Assembly (NCBI GenBank): GCA_037179385.1
Contig: CM074185.1
Location: forward strand, 52,951,000-53,014,999
Reading direction: 5' to 3'
Source: Holothuria scabra
Taxonomy: Eukaryota > Echinodermata > Holothuroidea > Aspidochirotida > Holothuriidae
DNA length: 64,000 bases
The notes beneath the pieces were generated by a model, which saw only the letters and a list, made by a program, of their open reading frames with translations, was not told the DNA's origin and searched no databases. Position 1 is the stretch's first letter. Each line of letters starts with the position of its first letter. The position numbers were made by a program, and so were the translations under genes. This document shows, in pieces, positions 49,849 to 63,850 of this stretch.

Positions 49849-49923
49849 TTTGTTTATGAAAGTAAAACAAGTGTTTAGCGATGAAGTACCACAGGCTGCA
49901 ATGAACCATGACAAGGTCCTTAC

Positions 49924-50158
49924 CATAGCCCACTGCAAGGACAAGTCTCCCTATCTTCTGAAGGTCTTCAACACCTTGCTTTATATTGGTGGTAAGGCTA
50001 AGGGCTCTTTCATAACTTTGCAGGTAAAAACTGGAGTTCTTGTGTTCCTGGCCAACCAACACACTGGCCAACTCAAACTGAGTCTCTTGGCATTTGTGGA
50101 GGAGGACTGAAAAAGACTTTGCCAGCTGCACACTACACTGCAACATCTTCTTGGTATC
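49924..50158 (-). CDS. Unidentified gene, penultimate exon
   Basis: 235 bases: acceptor CTTTTCACTAG (phase 0) and donor G|GTAAGG (phase 1). It encodes 78 residues plus one base, beginning DTKKMLQCSVQLAKSF and continuing VLLHKCQETQFELASVL, then YERALSLTTNIKQGVEDL and GRLVLAVGY. The regular spacing of Leu/Ala/Val suggests amphipathic helices, possibly a coiled-coil or helical-bundle protein. No signal peptide or membrane segment is seen. The function is unknown. Confidence 0.85.
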
Positions 50159-53100
50159 CTAGTGAAAAGATAGAAGATACTGTACTTGAGAATCTTGAGA
50201 ATATTTCCTTCTCTTCTTAAAGGCCTACTCCTCTAACCAGCAACAGTTCTAATTCTCCTAACCCACCTCCTGAAGTCCCTCCCACTACTATCTAGAACTC
50301 ACCTTCATCCAAACACAATCTTACTTTATTGCTTCAGGGTGAGTATACAAGACCAAATGCATAATCAAAACACTCTCAGTACAGTAAATGCTGTGTAATA
50401 AGAGCTACAGTCTGCATTTTGTGAAACTTGCTGTCAATCAAAGAGCTCTGCCAACTGAGAATTTCAAGACTACAAAAAATGTAGTTTGGGGTGGGAGTTG
50501 ACTGTCTTTAAGAAACCTCTCAGAGATTGGACACAATCCCTCATTACAGTAAAAACCTTGAAGTTGCTTTATCCATAAAGTTCCACTGGCTCAAGCACAG
50601 AAAAAAGAGTAAAACATTCAATTGGTACAGTGGTACAGTACATTTCCTTAACAATGTACCATGGATGTGAAATCCAACTGGCTTAATGACCATTGACCTG
50701 TTTGATGACTGAACTGTTTAACATACAGGATGTACTGGACTGCTGGGCTGTGCGGTTGTAAACAGCCTACAACCATCAATATCCAATAATTGCCAAGACT
50801 GTAAAAATTCATATTTGTGTCAAGGATGGAGAGTAAGTACCATCACAACACAAACTGGGAGGTCATCAAAGGAGGAAGAGAGACTAATATGAAAGAGAAA
50901 CTTTTGGGAAGTTATTTAGAGGCAAAGCATGTAAGATCCAAGCTGTATTTACAAGCCATAAAACAATACTGAAATAGAAAATACATCTGCAACCAAGAAC
51001 CAAACAGTACCTCTTAGATTGTCAGACATTTTCCAGATCTATCTTGCTGCTGAAGAACTATACAATGTCATAAAAAATGAGTTGCACTTAAGGAAACGAT
51101 ATGTAGGCCCTCAGTCTATGTTCACCAAGCATTCAGCATCCCTCATCAAAAATGGTAATTTTTTTACCTGTGGACATCCTTCTCCTCCCCTCAGGCATCC
51201 TCCTTTTTCCCCTTCCTCTTGGCAGATATGACTGCAGTTATTTGCAATAACTTACTGTGCCCATAAAATAAAATGGTAGCCATTCAACATTCCATGCACA
51301 TTGAGAATGATGTAAATACGAATGTCATTACATTTCTGCATAAAGAATTTCCTCAAAAGCTCAAAAGAGTAAAAATCCAGACTTCCACAAAATGTGTCAA
51401 TTCCAACTGATATCAAGCTGGAACTTAAAAGTAGGCTAGCTAATAACCTATGGCTATTATCACTTGTGATTTCATAGTGTTATATTGAAAGTATTGTTTT
51501 AAACACAGACTGTCACTCTCAAACAAATACAGAGCTTGAAATAACTGGCAGCACGGATAGCCATGGCTATCATGCCCTTCGTGATATGATGGTCATGGTG
51601 CCCCTCAAAAATGTCCCAAGGAAATAACATAGACCAAGAGCCATTTCGCTCATTTTGGCAATGCCCTTTTCGAATCTTATTTTGAGCCCTGCAAATATAA
51701 GATTTCTTCAAACACAAAACTTTAAATGAGACTCACAATGAGCAACTTGTTCATAACCCCTTTAAAAAAAGCAAATAACAGTAAAAAAGAAACATGACAG
51801 CCCTAGTTGTAAAATAAGTGACAATCTTAAGAGGTAGGTCATTAATTTGTTGAAACCAGGTGAGGGCACTGGGATGAAGACTCTTGGATAAATCAGAGGC
51901 TGATTAATGTCACCTTCACTGTCATCATCTCACTCACAGGATCATCAATAACTATTGCCAAGTTACACCATCAGAGCATTAAGCCAGGGGGCTTACTGGG
52001 TGAAAAGACTGCTAGCTAAATTGGTCTTCAAGGCAATAAAAAGTATTTCTAAACCAACAACACATTCTCTTATTCTTCGGGTAGAACAAGTTCTATGAGG
52101 TGATGAAAGGTTAGTTTCTGCATCAGCTTCATGGTAAAGGCCTAGAGGTGTTTGACCAGGGGTTTGAAAGGGAAAATGTAAAAGTTCAGACACTACAAAG
52201 TGCTCCTTGGTGATTGCCATGTGGTCATTAATGATGCATGTTCGTTTGTTGTCCATCCTACTATGCCAGCTCAAAATAAAATGTTAGGCTTGGGACTACT
52301 ATCTGTCCTGATGTCTCTTTATTCTCACTTCATGTTATACGAATTCTAACTTCAAGTTAATTTCAGCATAAGCATTCACACAAACTTGTCTTTTTTCTCT
52401 CAGTGTTTTTTCATTTTTCTTTTGTAGATCTGCACCTGTGAAGCACTTTGAGCATTACTTTCACTTTGGGTTCAGCAATCTATCAGACTAATAATTATAA
52501 CATTCAAGTTAGGTTAGGGTGAGAGTAGCACAGTGACACTCGTCAAGAAGAGAGCTGACAGGATGCAGAGATGTACAAACCAAGCAGTTCAACTTATACA
52601 GTATCACAATTAAAATCTTCTACTATTCTATTCTTCAAATCCATCTTCTCAATCATTTTAATGCTAATAAAACTAAGTCAAAATTCAAAATGAATAAAGA
52701 TTTTCCAACAGTATCTGGTTCTGTAGAAGGGGAAATATTTTTCATTAAAAAAATTAACCCACCACAGAGGAACTATCCAGAGAGAAAAGAAAATGCTCAA
52801 ATTTTGTTGCATTTGTCAACATGGAGACATGCCCTGTAGAAGGCACCCTTTGTATCCTTTTAGTAATTGGTAAGTTTTAAATCTCAGGTCAAAGTAACAA
52901 TAATTCATCCCTTGTAGGGTTGTTGCTCTTCCAAGCTATTAAAAAAATTTGGAAGTAGCCAATGTTTCTAAATTACAGTTTAATGTCAGTGGCTGACCAA
53001 CTCAGCAGCTGAGACCACATCTGATTTCCATTGAATGGTCACTTTAAATGAGAAAGCCACAAATGTCTTTGTAATGAAAAACATGTCTTACTGCCCCCCC

Positions 53101-56100
53101 CCCCTTCTTTCCCTGCAAGGTGGGTTAAATGATGAACCTTCTCATTAATATAAGCTTCTTTGGTTCACATAAAATGGGCACTTCAAATTACTTGGTCACT
53201 GCTACCAGATAGGACTGAGTTCACTAAATAGACCAATAGCAAACAAGGAACTTTGAAACCAAGACCTCTTAACCCTTAAAACAATTTGATTTAAAGCCAG
53301 ACACTCATCACCCTAACTGCATTTTAGTATGGAATAAAAAGCAAAATTTTCAATTAGTACTTAAATTAAGTTCAAAGAATGTAGGTTGGCTCATTTTACA
53401 CACATGAACAGAGTGTATTTACCTTTATGTTTACCAGATTACAGCAGTTAACCAGAGTTCTTATCAATTCATGACTTGCAAAATTTGCCTGAATTTAAAA
53501 ATTCTATTCAATTTTCCCCCCTTACAATAACACAATGACTCCAGTCAATGACTTACCTCAAGTCGAGGAGTGATTTGGTTTATACAACTTTCAAAAGGAG
53601 CTTTAGAAAGCTAGGGAGAAGTTGTAGGCCTAAGTGAAAGGGAAATATTGCATTCAAAATGCTCCAACATAGCATTAAAAGTAAATAGCTCTAGTAATTT
53701 TCAAATCATTTGGTCTCAAAATAAACCCTTGCAATAGCTTCATCTCCTCAAAATATTATGCACAAGAAGAGTAATGGAAGTTGCATCTTTCAAAATGTTG
53801 AAAGTTTGGGTGAACAAATTATTCATGAGCAACAAACAACTGAATTTCTATCTGAGGAATTCTTATTTCATGAAAACAAAGCTAACATACTGCCTTATTT
53901 GTAATTATTTATCACTCTTTGCCAGTAAATATTTGTTTTAATAGGATGGATTTTCTTGTAAAACAAACACAATATCTCCCTTTAACAGGTTGGGAGAGCT
54001 GGACCTGTCTGGGATAATAAGATCTGCCAATTAATTAGGGTCATGTAGTTCCTGTCAAACAGGTCATCATTTTTCTTGAAGCTTTTTTACAAATTGACCT
54101 TGTACAACCTCTAGCTGATATTGACTGTATGCTCAATGTTTCCTCACCCAGGGAGGGTTCATGGTAAAATAACTTGCACACAACAATATTGATGCCTATG
54201 TTTCTCTTTTAGATAACATGTTGCAGAGTAATTTACTCCTTTTATTTTATGACCACAATCTTTTTTATCTTTGATGCTGTCAACCACATGTTGATTCTTT
54301 TTTTCTTTTTTTAATTTACAAAAAAAGAAAGGTTTTTCCCTCGCTGTTTATCTTTGAAATGTTTCCTGAGATGTATCATCTCTCCTAATTAACAAAAAAC
54401 TTTCAAACAATCACAAGACAGAAAACTTTCATCGTACCACTATTACTTTTTTGATAAGACTTGTCATTCACAGATAACCTTTCATAATAAATCTTTTTTC
54501 CTGCCAATAGCGGAAAGTTTCACTTTAGAATCATAAACTTAAACTCACACCAAACTTTTTACTGTTCTCTTCAGTTTTTCACAAGACCTCTTGTTAACCC
54601 AGGAAGATTTGAAAACAAACAGAAAGTCTACTTAAGGAAGGGCCTCTCAATCTCTTTAAATTTATGACATTTATGATGAGTTTTGGGAGTTGGTATAACA
54701 CATGACCTTGAGCAAAAGTACCATAAAAGTGACACAAAGACATTCAATGGTAAGTTGACATTGGACAGACAAGTCTTCGGGGACTTGTTTGTGGGATAAA
54801 TAATACCTTGGAGGACATAGCTGTGTTTCTTGAAACCCTGACAAAATATTTAGTTGCACAAGGAAATCGGTTATGCTCTTCAGTTAGGACTAGGACAAAG
54901 TGGTATTGGCTGAATGAGGGCAAAGATGTACTTGAACTAACCTACCTTAGAACTAGTTTCTTGAATCAGTTTGGCAATTTTTTTACAGGTTCAGGGCAAA
55001 TGTGTCTGGGGCACTCTTGGTATCTGTTTGAAGTGGTGAGTGGGGTTTTGTTTGAAGGGGTAGGGTGGGGGGTTTTTGAAGTGAAGGGAGAGGGTTTTGT
55101 TTGAAGTAAGAATATAGGAAGTAGACAATGGAAGAGCAAATTTCAGACAAACTTGGAGGGGGAATTAGCAGATAACTTATACCCTAGTACCCAAGCCTGT
55201 CCTTGTCAGTCCTGTAACCTTTCCACAACCAAAATGAGTCCATAAAAAGACCTTGAACTTAGGGATAAAAATAAGTATTTTCCCAATTTACCCATTTAGT
55301 AAAGAACCTAGCACCATTTTCTATCTAAGCTCCTTGAAAATGGCAAAACTTCCTCTATGGGGAGGGGTACCCCTCCTGTTTAGTCCCTCCTCAAACCAAC
55401 AGAACTCTCACATTGATGTGTCAGTGTGCCACCCCTCCAAAAAGAAAGAAAAAAAAATCCTATTCTGCCTATGTGCCAGGTCCTTTTATACCTTTCTGTC
55501 AAGATCATCAATTTCATCATGTCTCTCTTTGCCTGGTTTCTCCAATAATGACAAAGGAAGTAGGCTAATTATGTCCCACCCCCATGATAAGGCCCAGTAC
55601 CATGAGAAGGTCTCAGGTTTAATATTATTTTTACTTCTTTTGGCTGTATTGTCTCATCATGTAATGCTTTGAGAGAATGAAAGACAACCCAAATGTAACT
55701 TAACAATATTCTCACTTTTTCTTACTTCTCTGCAAAGTACCAGCCTGACTTACACTACTTGGTTAGAAACTGACCCATACTAATCCTAACCTTACCTATA
55801 CTTCCAAGTACCATTCACTACGTTTCAAAACTTAATTATGGCATATTCAAGGCAAAGCAAGTAGTTACTTCTCATAAATTTCCCAATTCAGTGAGAAAAA
55901 TATTGTCCAATGATTCTCAAGAGCCATTCAATGTAATAGTATAGACTCTTCTAGACTAACTAAAAATTGAAATGATGGCATTACCCCTTTAATGTGTCAG
56001 TATCTCAACTTGTAAAACAAAGAGGACTTTGCAGTATGTACCACAGACAGCAAACTAAAATTGCAAACCACACTTTTAGCCTGAATAAATGTGATCTTTC

Positions 56101-57273
56101 AGTAAAAATTTTACCCAACCCCCTTACAATGAAGGAATGGTCCAAGTTGCTTATAACAGGCCAACACTACTACTGAAAATCATTATGGTTTGATTCATGA
56201 GTTATTTGAGTTATTTTAGGAATGTGTAAGTTTCAAAATCTCAATTCAGAAGAACCTACATATTAAATTATTACAGGTGCAAACATAACTATCACCTCCA
56301 CCTATTATTGTGTGTGAATAAAGCATAATTATTTTCCATATTGACAGTTCTGAACGGAATGCTTCATTTTCTCAAACATTGAGCAGTTCCAACCATGAAA
56401 CACATAAACTTTAAAATTTGATAGAAAACCAGGAATGCTTAAGGTTAAATGCGAGAGAAGAAATCTCTTGGGTGTAATATCATCTACCTTTATGTTAGCC
56501 AGACAGACTTTATTGGGGTACTTTGAACACATATGATGACCCTATGAGGCTCCAGAGGGTTGTCTGAATTTAAAGAGACGGTCCAATGAAAAGGATCATA
56601 CAACTTGAGTCATAAGAATGCAATTCCTGTTATCATATGAGCATATCAACCTTGAAAAGAAACTTGAAGCCTGGATGTGTAGTTGTGAATATATCATTAC
56701 CACTGGTCACTCATGTCCATACACTTCATGATCTTGTAAAAGATATCACTGTTTCAGCATGAGACATTGAAATAGTCAAGGCAGAACTAAGGAGCTTGTA
56801 CCCCCAAAGTGATGTAAACTAGGCACCCAGGGTTGTAGATTGCTTTGTATTAAAAAAAAATCATGATTTTAATCCACTTGATTGAAATACAACAACACTG
56901 TTAGTGACGCACTGGCTTGAAGTAAAGAAATCATGAAATGACAGGGGAAGAAAGAAAGGCCCAAACACTGGCTACTTTGAAATATAGTTCACATGTTTTC
57001 AACTCTTTTATTAGAACAGATGATTGCAGTCAGTGATTGTCAACTGCTAAACAAGTTCATCCTAGCTGACACACAAAATAGCAGACACTGGCACTCATAC
57101 AAAACAGGCAAATGGAACAGTCTATTTAACTGCCCCAAAAAGTAATAGTTTTTGTCAAAACTGAAAAATGTCAACATTTACATTTTTGTTACAGAAAATT
57201 GTGTAATAATTTATAACAGTTGCACAGTATAACAGTGGAGCAAGCATACCATGGATTGAGAATGGACACAAAC

Positions 57274-57614
57274 TAGGGCTGCCACGATAATCCAGATGCT
57301 GCAATATCGTCGATATAATTTTGCCCCGACGATGTTGACCATGTTTTGTCAAGATGTGACATCGCAACACAATCTCTTATTTTATTGCCCTTATGCAGTA
57401 ACATAAAATCATCATAATTTATGTTGTCACAAGAAATGAAAAAACAGCACTTTACTAACTACAAAACATGATATAAAATCAGCAGTTGTTTCAAAATGCA
57501 TACATCTGTAACAGCTCACATACTAGACTTGTGTACAGTTGCAGGATACTGCGGTATCCTCATGGAAATGCTGGCGGTATCCATAAATGAAAAATGATTA
57601 TCATGGCAGCCCTA
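57274..57614. mobile_element. hAT MITE, 341 bp, intact ends
   Basis: The left end TAGGGCTGCCACGATAATC and right end GATTATCATGGCAGCCCTA are inverted copies with one mismatch. The 8-bp direct repeat ACACAAAC flanks both sides (57266-57273 and 57615-57622). TAGGGCTGC termini with 8-bp duplications are a known hAT type. There is no coding capacity, so mobilisation would need a transposase supplied elsewhere. Confidence 0.9.
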
Positions 57615-58239
57615 ACACAAACCCCAAATTAAAATTCCTGCTCTACACAAAATTCACTGTGTTGTACACAAATTGCATTTTAACAAAATATCACAGCATT
57701 TACAACATCTAAAGTCCTTCCTTATCCATTGCTGCTGTCATTTTTGAAGGTTTTAAGACTTGCGGATTGGAAAAAAGGCAATATACTGAAATGGGTAAAA
57801 TTTATCATTTGACAATTTTTTATTTTAAAGGGCTTAACCTCTTACACCAAACTACAATATTTGTAGTAATCCAAAGAAATTCTCAATTGGTTCCTCTCTT
57901 TGATTGACAACTAGTTCAAAAAATGCAAAGTACTTGAGTTCATATTAAACAGCATGTACTGTACTGAGAATGTTTGGATTGACTCACCTTGAAGCAATAA
58001 AACTGAGATTGTGTCTCAATGAGGATGAATTTTAGACAGTTGTGGGAGGGGCTTACATAAATAGGTTTGGAGAATTGGAACTGTTTGGGGGAGAGGTATA
58101 GGCCTTAAATTTGCACAAGAACCCTGTCAATTAGCACAAAAATTGATAACTTTGTTAGATTTAAGGTTTCTATGAACATGAGCTCGAGTTAAGCAGGATC
58201 ACTTCTAACCGTTTTGGTCAAGATAATGTATAGCATCTG

Positions 58240-58560
58240 TTTTTTTCATCCAGTCTAGAATAGAGCCACATATGACAAACCAATGATGTTAATGGTATGA
58301 AGATCTTGAGTTGGTTAGTTAGTTAGTTAGTTACTTAGTTAGTTAGTTAGTTAGTTAGTTATTTAGTTAGTATTTAGTTAGTTAGATTGAGTTTTATGTC
58401 TCAGTTTCCTGAAGACCTTGAGGTTTGCCAGCTGGTAAATATTGTCCTTTGAAAGATGCAGACTGCTTCCTTGAGAAGCAGAACTCCTTCTACAGTAGGC
58501 TGAATGTATGGTTTAGTTATATGGCTGTTTGCCAGAGAGTTGGGAGGACTTACTCCAGTT
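58240..58560. repeat. Dispersed 190-bp repeat unit split by an insertion
   Basis: CCAGTCTAGAATAGAGCCAC and GACAAACCAATGATG match the units at 28241-28630. The match is interrupted at about 58311 by a (TTAG)n run and SINE-tail sequence, and resumes with GAAGCAGAACTCC and TTTGCCAGAGAGTTGGGAGG. Confidence 0.7.
58313..58384. repeat. (TTAG)n tract, SINE tail
   Basis: About 17 TTAG units with a few interruptions, followed by AGATTGAGTTTTATGTCTC, which resembles the 3' end of SINE family S1 seen from the tail side. The SINE is probably truncated. Confidence 0.75.
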
Positions 58561-59094
58561 TGATATCACTGTTAAAATAATTACCTACTTCCACAGCAAT
58601 CAGCATGCCAAGAGATGAAGTCCTAGATACCAAAAATCAGTTTTCAACAAATGCATACAGGCCAGTTGGGCAACTTGAAGTAAACCAACTCTAACCCTGT
58701 TGTATGATAACCTCTGCTTTGAAACATTTCTATGCACTAGCCATAGATTCAGGTGAAGAGAATGCCCCAAATTCTCAAAAAATATAGGAAAAAATATGAT
58801 TTTTTGACCAAATAATCAACTTTGTAGGCAATCACTCAACAATACTCAGCAAATGTTAAGGGCATTGCAATGACTTTCCAAGATAAAAAAGATAAAATTT
58901 TAAAGCATTTTATAGATAACCTTGAAGTCTAAACAGTATGATAAAGAAGGATGAAGAAGGATTTGGAAGGAAGGAAACATGTAGCACAAGTAGAAGGGAG
59001 ACAGATTACATGACAGATCAGTTAGATAAATTTGTTTCAGTTTCTAACTAACAGTCATGGCCTTTTATCCTGGTGTGGCTCACTATTAATAATG

Positions 59095-59448
59095 ATTAAT
59101 AATGACTGGATTTTATATAGCGCCTTATATGTATGTTCAACATCTCAAAGCGCTTCACAATCATTACCAATGGTCACTGGTAACCCGTCAAACCCACACT
59201 ATAAAAGTGCACATCCCTTGTTGTTCATACCCGGGCACAATGCCACTTCATCGTGTCCCCTGGAGCAGCTACATAGAGCACATCACTATACAAGCTACCT
59301 CACAGGTACCCATTTAACACCTGGGTGGAGAGAAGCAATTGAGATAAAGCATCTTGCTCAAGGACAAAACATAATGACCCAGGTGGGAATCGAACGGCAA
59401 TCCTTAGATCACAAGTCCAGTGCCTTAACCAATAGGCCACCACTCTCT
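59095..59448 (-). mobile_element. tRNA-derived SINE (family S2)
   Basis: The minus strand opens with a good tRNA-like head: GGCCTATTGGTTAAGGCACT (A box), GGACTTGTGATCTAAGG and GCCGTTCGATTCCCACC (B box). A conserved-looking core follows (TTGTCCTTGAGCAAGATGC), and the 3' part GCGCTTTGAGATGTTG...GGCGCTATATAAAATCC is the kind of tail shared by many SINEs and LINEs across marine animals. The 162-codon frame on the other strand is an artefact of this element. Confidence 0.8.
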
Positions 59449-60237
59449 CTATTACTTGTTTTACCTGCTCCATTACTTTTGCTGATCACTGTTCACAATG
59501 GCAGTAGGTTTCATTACTAAACTTGACCATGATAGAATAGAAAAAGGAGCGCATTGTATTCATCTCCTGACAACTTAGTAACCAGCTTTATTCCAAATGA
59601 GAGAGAGGGATTTAGTAACACTGACTGAAATCAAACATCACACAGCTCGTAGCAAGTAAACTGTTGTGTGAGAACAGGTCTTGACTTAACATGTTCTTTG
59701 TACATGTGTTAAAGTGCCATATCACTGTAACATAGTCTGTGTCAGTACAGTTTTGTAAAGACAAATACAATTAATTAAAGGAGACAATCAGAGTTTGACA
59801 AAGAAAATAAACCTTTTGTGAGAGCACCTTGAGTTTCCTTTTAAAACTGAGTTTCTGAGGTCTCCTAAGTGGGAAGAAATGTCAATCAATTCAATGATGT
59901 ATTAATTACTGTTGAATGAGACATTTTAGCACAAGTTGGGTACACAAGTCTGGTTTTATTTTTACTTTCTAATGATGCAAATAATGAGAAGCCTCTTTGA
60001 AACTGTCACCAATCACAGCATACAACTGTGACAACTTCAGTTATAACTCAGTGGGCAGTTGTGATGCAGAATTATTGAGAAAAAATGTAAAAATTAAATG
60101 ATTATCCCTCTAGGGGCAAGTAACAGTTCATAAAGGTCAACCAAAATGCATGCAAAACATTTACCCTAAGTTTTACAAACCATGCTAGAAAACCAAAGTT
60201 CTGTCTAAATATGCTATAAGATTGGTGAAAATCTTAC

Positions 60238-60375
60238 CTCTGAAGAGTAATGTGACTTAAACTTGTCTTGAAGTTTCCTTCCCAGGTCAGCCACTTCCTC
60301 AAGACCACTTTGTAGAAATCTGTCCACTGCAGTGTCCCCTCCAGTGACCAATGCTTGCTTCATTGTCCAATGACA
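60238..60375 (-). CDS. Unidentified gene, internal exon
   Basis: 138 bases, exactly 46 codons, phase 0 at both ends: acceptor TTCCTTCTGGTAG, donor GAG|GTAAGA. It encodes CHWTMKQALVTGGDTAVDRF and continues QSGLEEVADLGRKLQDKF, ending SHYSSE. The upstream flank is pyrimidine-rich. It joins in frame to both neighbouring exons. Confidence 0.85.
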
Positions 60376-63300
60376 CTACCAGAAGGAACAAAAATCATTG
60401 AAACTCACCAATAATTGGTTCTGGTTTTAATATTTAAAAACTGAGTGCAGGAATTTTCCTACACCTAATGAGAAAATATTTTGAGAAAGAATTGCCTTTA
60501 ATTTGCTGATTTACCAAGATTTACCCCCCATCCATTTAAACAAACATTTTAGAGGGGGAATACCCTCCGTCAAATTCTGATGTCTTGTATTTTTTAAGGA
60601 AGTTTCTTACTTTGCAACTTTGGCACAACCATACTGAAGAACCTACAATCTTGGACAAACCTGTTGGAACACCCCATATCATTATGCCATTTGTGGCATC
60701 CGGTGCTATTTATACAACCTCTATCCCCTTTTGAAATGTTGTGTCCTACAAAAAATAGTGATTTACGAAAACCCCGTCCCCATCACAATGTTGAGTCCCA
60801 AAGTAAATGGTCCACCCCCAACTGGCCTTACTATCTCCAACATTGTACGGGGGAGTGGGGGTGTTCAAACTAGTTTTGTCCAAGATTGAAGTCTGCAACT
60901 GAGTTGATGTGATTTGAGTTATATTTTCCAAAGGCGGGAGTGTAAATGTATTTTCTTATCATGTTGAAGATTTTAAGGTTATCACCAAAAAATGTGATAT
61001 GAAATCAAGGAAAATGGTTAAAAGTTAAAAACATTTAATAATAAATGTCTCTGTTGCTTTGTCCCATTATTGATTTGAAAAACAATCCCTGTTTGTTTTC
61101 TGTTCAGAAATCCATGAAAATTTACCACATTGAATTAAAATGAGTACATGGAATTACTATGCCCTTAATTTTCACTGTCCCTATTCATGCTTGCTAATCA
61201 TTGAACAAAACAATAATTCCACTTTTCCAAACAATAAATTAAATAGAAGCATGTGACAGAGATTTGGTGTGAACTGTTTTTGGCTGCAGTAAAATGCCAT
61301 TGATGAGAATGATAACCATAAAACTCATAATTACCCACAATGCTTTGCAATAGTAAAATTAACCCTCATATCACAAGTTCAATTCCTTAGTTGAGGGTTT
61401 TCAGTCTTATTTCATTAGCATTCCTCCTGGAAACCCCAGGACAGATCATGATGAGTCCAAAAGGTGCATAAAAAACCTTCACAAGTATAACTAAACACTG
61501 ATGAAATTTAAATGAAATTAAGTACAGCATTGTAACATAAAAAATGCATTGCAGAATTTAACTCCAGAATAGATGCAGTTTAATTGAATAAAATCATTAA
61601 CCAGTGAAATTCCACCTTTAAACTTTGTTGATTGTGAATAGAAGTGATTCGCAACTCGTAAAAGGATGAGTGTACCACTAGATTTAACCAGAAAATTAGA
61701 AGTTGAACGGTATAACTACAATTACAACCATCCCTTCAACAAACCAAACCAAAACAATCTGCAAATTAAAGTGAGGAGTGAGGCTTTACCTGATAATTTG
61801 TACAAAACATTCTGCTTTTTGGGTGGTGCTTTTCCCATATTTTTTGTCACAAAGTATTGAAAATAAGGTCAACTTGCACATGAGACTGCAGACAAATTTT
61901 GATAATTTGAGAACCAAGGTAGCGAGCTGTAGCTGTAAACCTATATGCTGTGACCTATATATTTGCATATGCGCCATAGAATATGTGCAATGGTGTCTCT
62001 GTGAGTGCACTTCAAGTACTTAGGTTAGTGGCATTTTATGCGGGTGCTGGGGCTGTTCATCTTACCTGCAAATTCATTGGCAGGGCAAAGTTGTGTTGTT
62101 ATTATAAAGCACTAAAAATGTGTGTCATGACCTTGACACAATTTATTTAGCCAGCAAGTCCTTCATAAAATATTACCAAGTCTAAAGGGCAAGTCACAAG
62201 TCAAGTCCCAAGTTTTTTGACCACAAGTTTCAAGTAAGTCACTCTACCAGCATTCCAGTCCAAGTCACAGACTGGAGTCCCTACTGTAACTCTGCGACCA
62301 ACCAACCATAACAAAGATGTGAAGTTGTGCTGATTCTCACAAACAGAGAGATCCCATTTGTACTTGTAATTATGTCAATCTATTCACACTTCAAGTCAGT
62401 TGGCTTGAGATAAATATACAGCGGGTTCAATAAACTGCCCCTGTTACTGTTCTAAAAAAATATTCTCATAATCCTTAGATCAAGACACCTACACTTTCAT
62501 TGTCTTCTCTTCTCAATATCTTCAGTGTTTTACCGATCCTTGCATTCAACTCTCCGACCAGCTTAACCATGAAGAGCAAAGTCTGATAAAACTTGGAAAA
62601 TGTACTCTCTATCACACTATTTCCCTGGCCTTGTAGACTCTGAAAAATATAATTGGGATATGAATGGAATTAATAAGGGGTTGAAATGCAGTATTCATAG
62701 ATGGAGGTGGTGCTCATTTAAGAGACAATCACACATCTTCCCAAAAAGCATTTTGGGTAGGGGGTGGACAAAAATTTGCAAATGGTTCTTCTCTTTGGCA
62801 GACATAAATGCAAAAGATGCATAGTAGCTCATAGCACACAGCATGCACAGGGAGTGGTATATTTACACACCACGGCCTTTTATGCTGACCAGGATGCCTT
62901 TAGGTATTTAACTAGGATTGTTTCTAGATAAGAATGAGTTTTATGGGAGGGGGATAAAAGCAATCAGTTTTGATAATGAAGAGACACCTTTAGATAATAG
63001 GTGTTCTGCCTAAAAGTAAACCTCCACCTTGTCTTGTTAATGGAATTTCTCTAAATTTAAAACCAAGCCAATTAGGAATTCAAAACTTCCTATTCCGATC
63101 ACCTGCTTCACATAAAAGAGCTTGTAGGATGATTTCAGGCATGAGTGTCACACTGAAAGCCATCATGAATAGCAAGAATTTATCTGACCTTGTGCTGCAA
63201 AGTGCCCAATTTAAGGGGGTAGAAATTCTTTTTGAGTACATGTACAATCTCTGTTATTTCAAAAACAATTTTTCATCAATTTTTTACACTCTTCAAAGTT

Positions 63301-63850
63301 TGACTTTTGCATCTTTTTTTATAACTGAACAAAAGTCAAAGCACACTTAGTAACACAAAGTATATGATTCTTAGAATGCCAAGTAGAACTTTATTTTGAA
63401 AAATCTATCATTTTCATTTACTTAAACATTTTTCGTTACAAACAAAAAATTCTTTCTATCCATTTCATGAGTCAAGAGGCCGCTCTTCCACCTCATTGGG
63501 CATATTGTCTGGTATAAATGGTGCTTCAACACTAGTGGTATCAGGAACACCATTGTACTGGTAGTGAAAATAAACTTGTCTTACAGCTCTACTTCTGCAT
63601 TGCTAATACACAGATGTAGTTACACACTGTTTATCTAGCCAATTGGTTTAAGTTGAGACAGCTACATCCTTTTTTAATTTAATTTCTCAAAGGTTTTCCC
63701 TAATCCTTTGTTTAAGCTGAGGACCACGCCCAATAGCAGTCCATTCCATTTTTAAAATCATTGGTATGACCTGGCCAGGAATCATACTCCAGACCACCAG
63801 GATGCAAGTCTGATACTCTAATCACTAAACCATGCATGTAGCATACTAAC
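60376..63850 (-). other. Intron of the minus-strand gene
   Basis: 3.5 kb, GTTAGT to TGGTAG, AT-rich. It contains a decayed SINE of family S1 at 63630-63840; nothing else was recognised. Confidence 0.7.
63630..63840 (-). mobile_element. tRNA-derived SINE (family S1), copy 4, decayed
   Basis: The minus strand has TGCATGGTTTAGTGATTAGA (A-box region), GACTTGCATCCTGGTGG and GGAGTATGATTCCTGGCCAG (B-box region), as in the copy at 46600. It sits 10 bases beyond the exon at 63851, downstream of its donor. Confidence 0.7.

Larger units (their letters stand above)
50159..60237 (-). other. Intron of the minus-strand gene
   Basis: About 10 kb, from GTAAGA (60237) to CACTAG (50159). It is AT-rich, with the hAT MITE, SINE and split repeat listed separately. 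Phase-0 ends on both sides allow a direct join; an additional phase-0 exon inside is possible but was not found. I saw nothing recognisable between 50.3 and 57.2 kb apart from a remnant of the hAT-type repeat at 55310-55390. Confidence 0.65.

Noticed and set aside
49850..50110. 86-codon plus-strand open frame
   Set aside because: Shadow of the minus-strand exon 49924-50158, which has good splice sites and phases.
55253..55672. 139-codon plus-strand open frame
   Set aside because: Its first part matches the interior of the intron-1 hAT elements (GCACCATTTT...CTCCTTGAAAA); a repeat remnant.
59032..59520. 162-codon plus-strand open frame
   Set aside because: It is the antisense of a tRNA-derived SINE.
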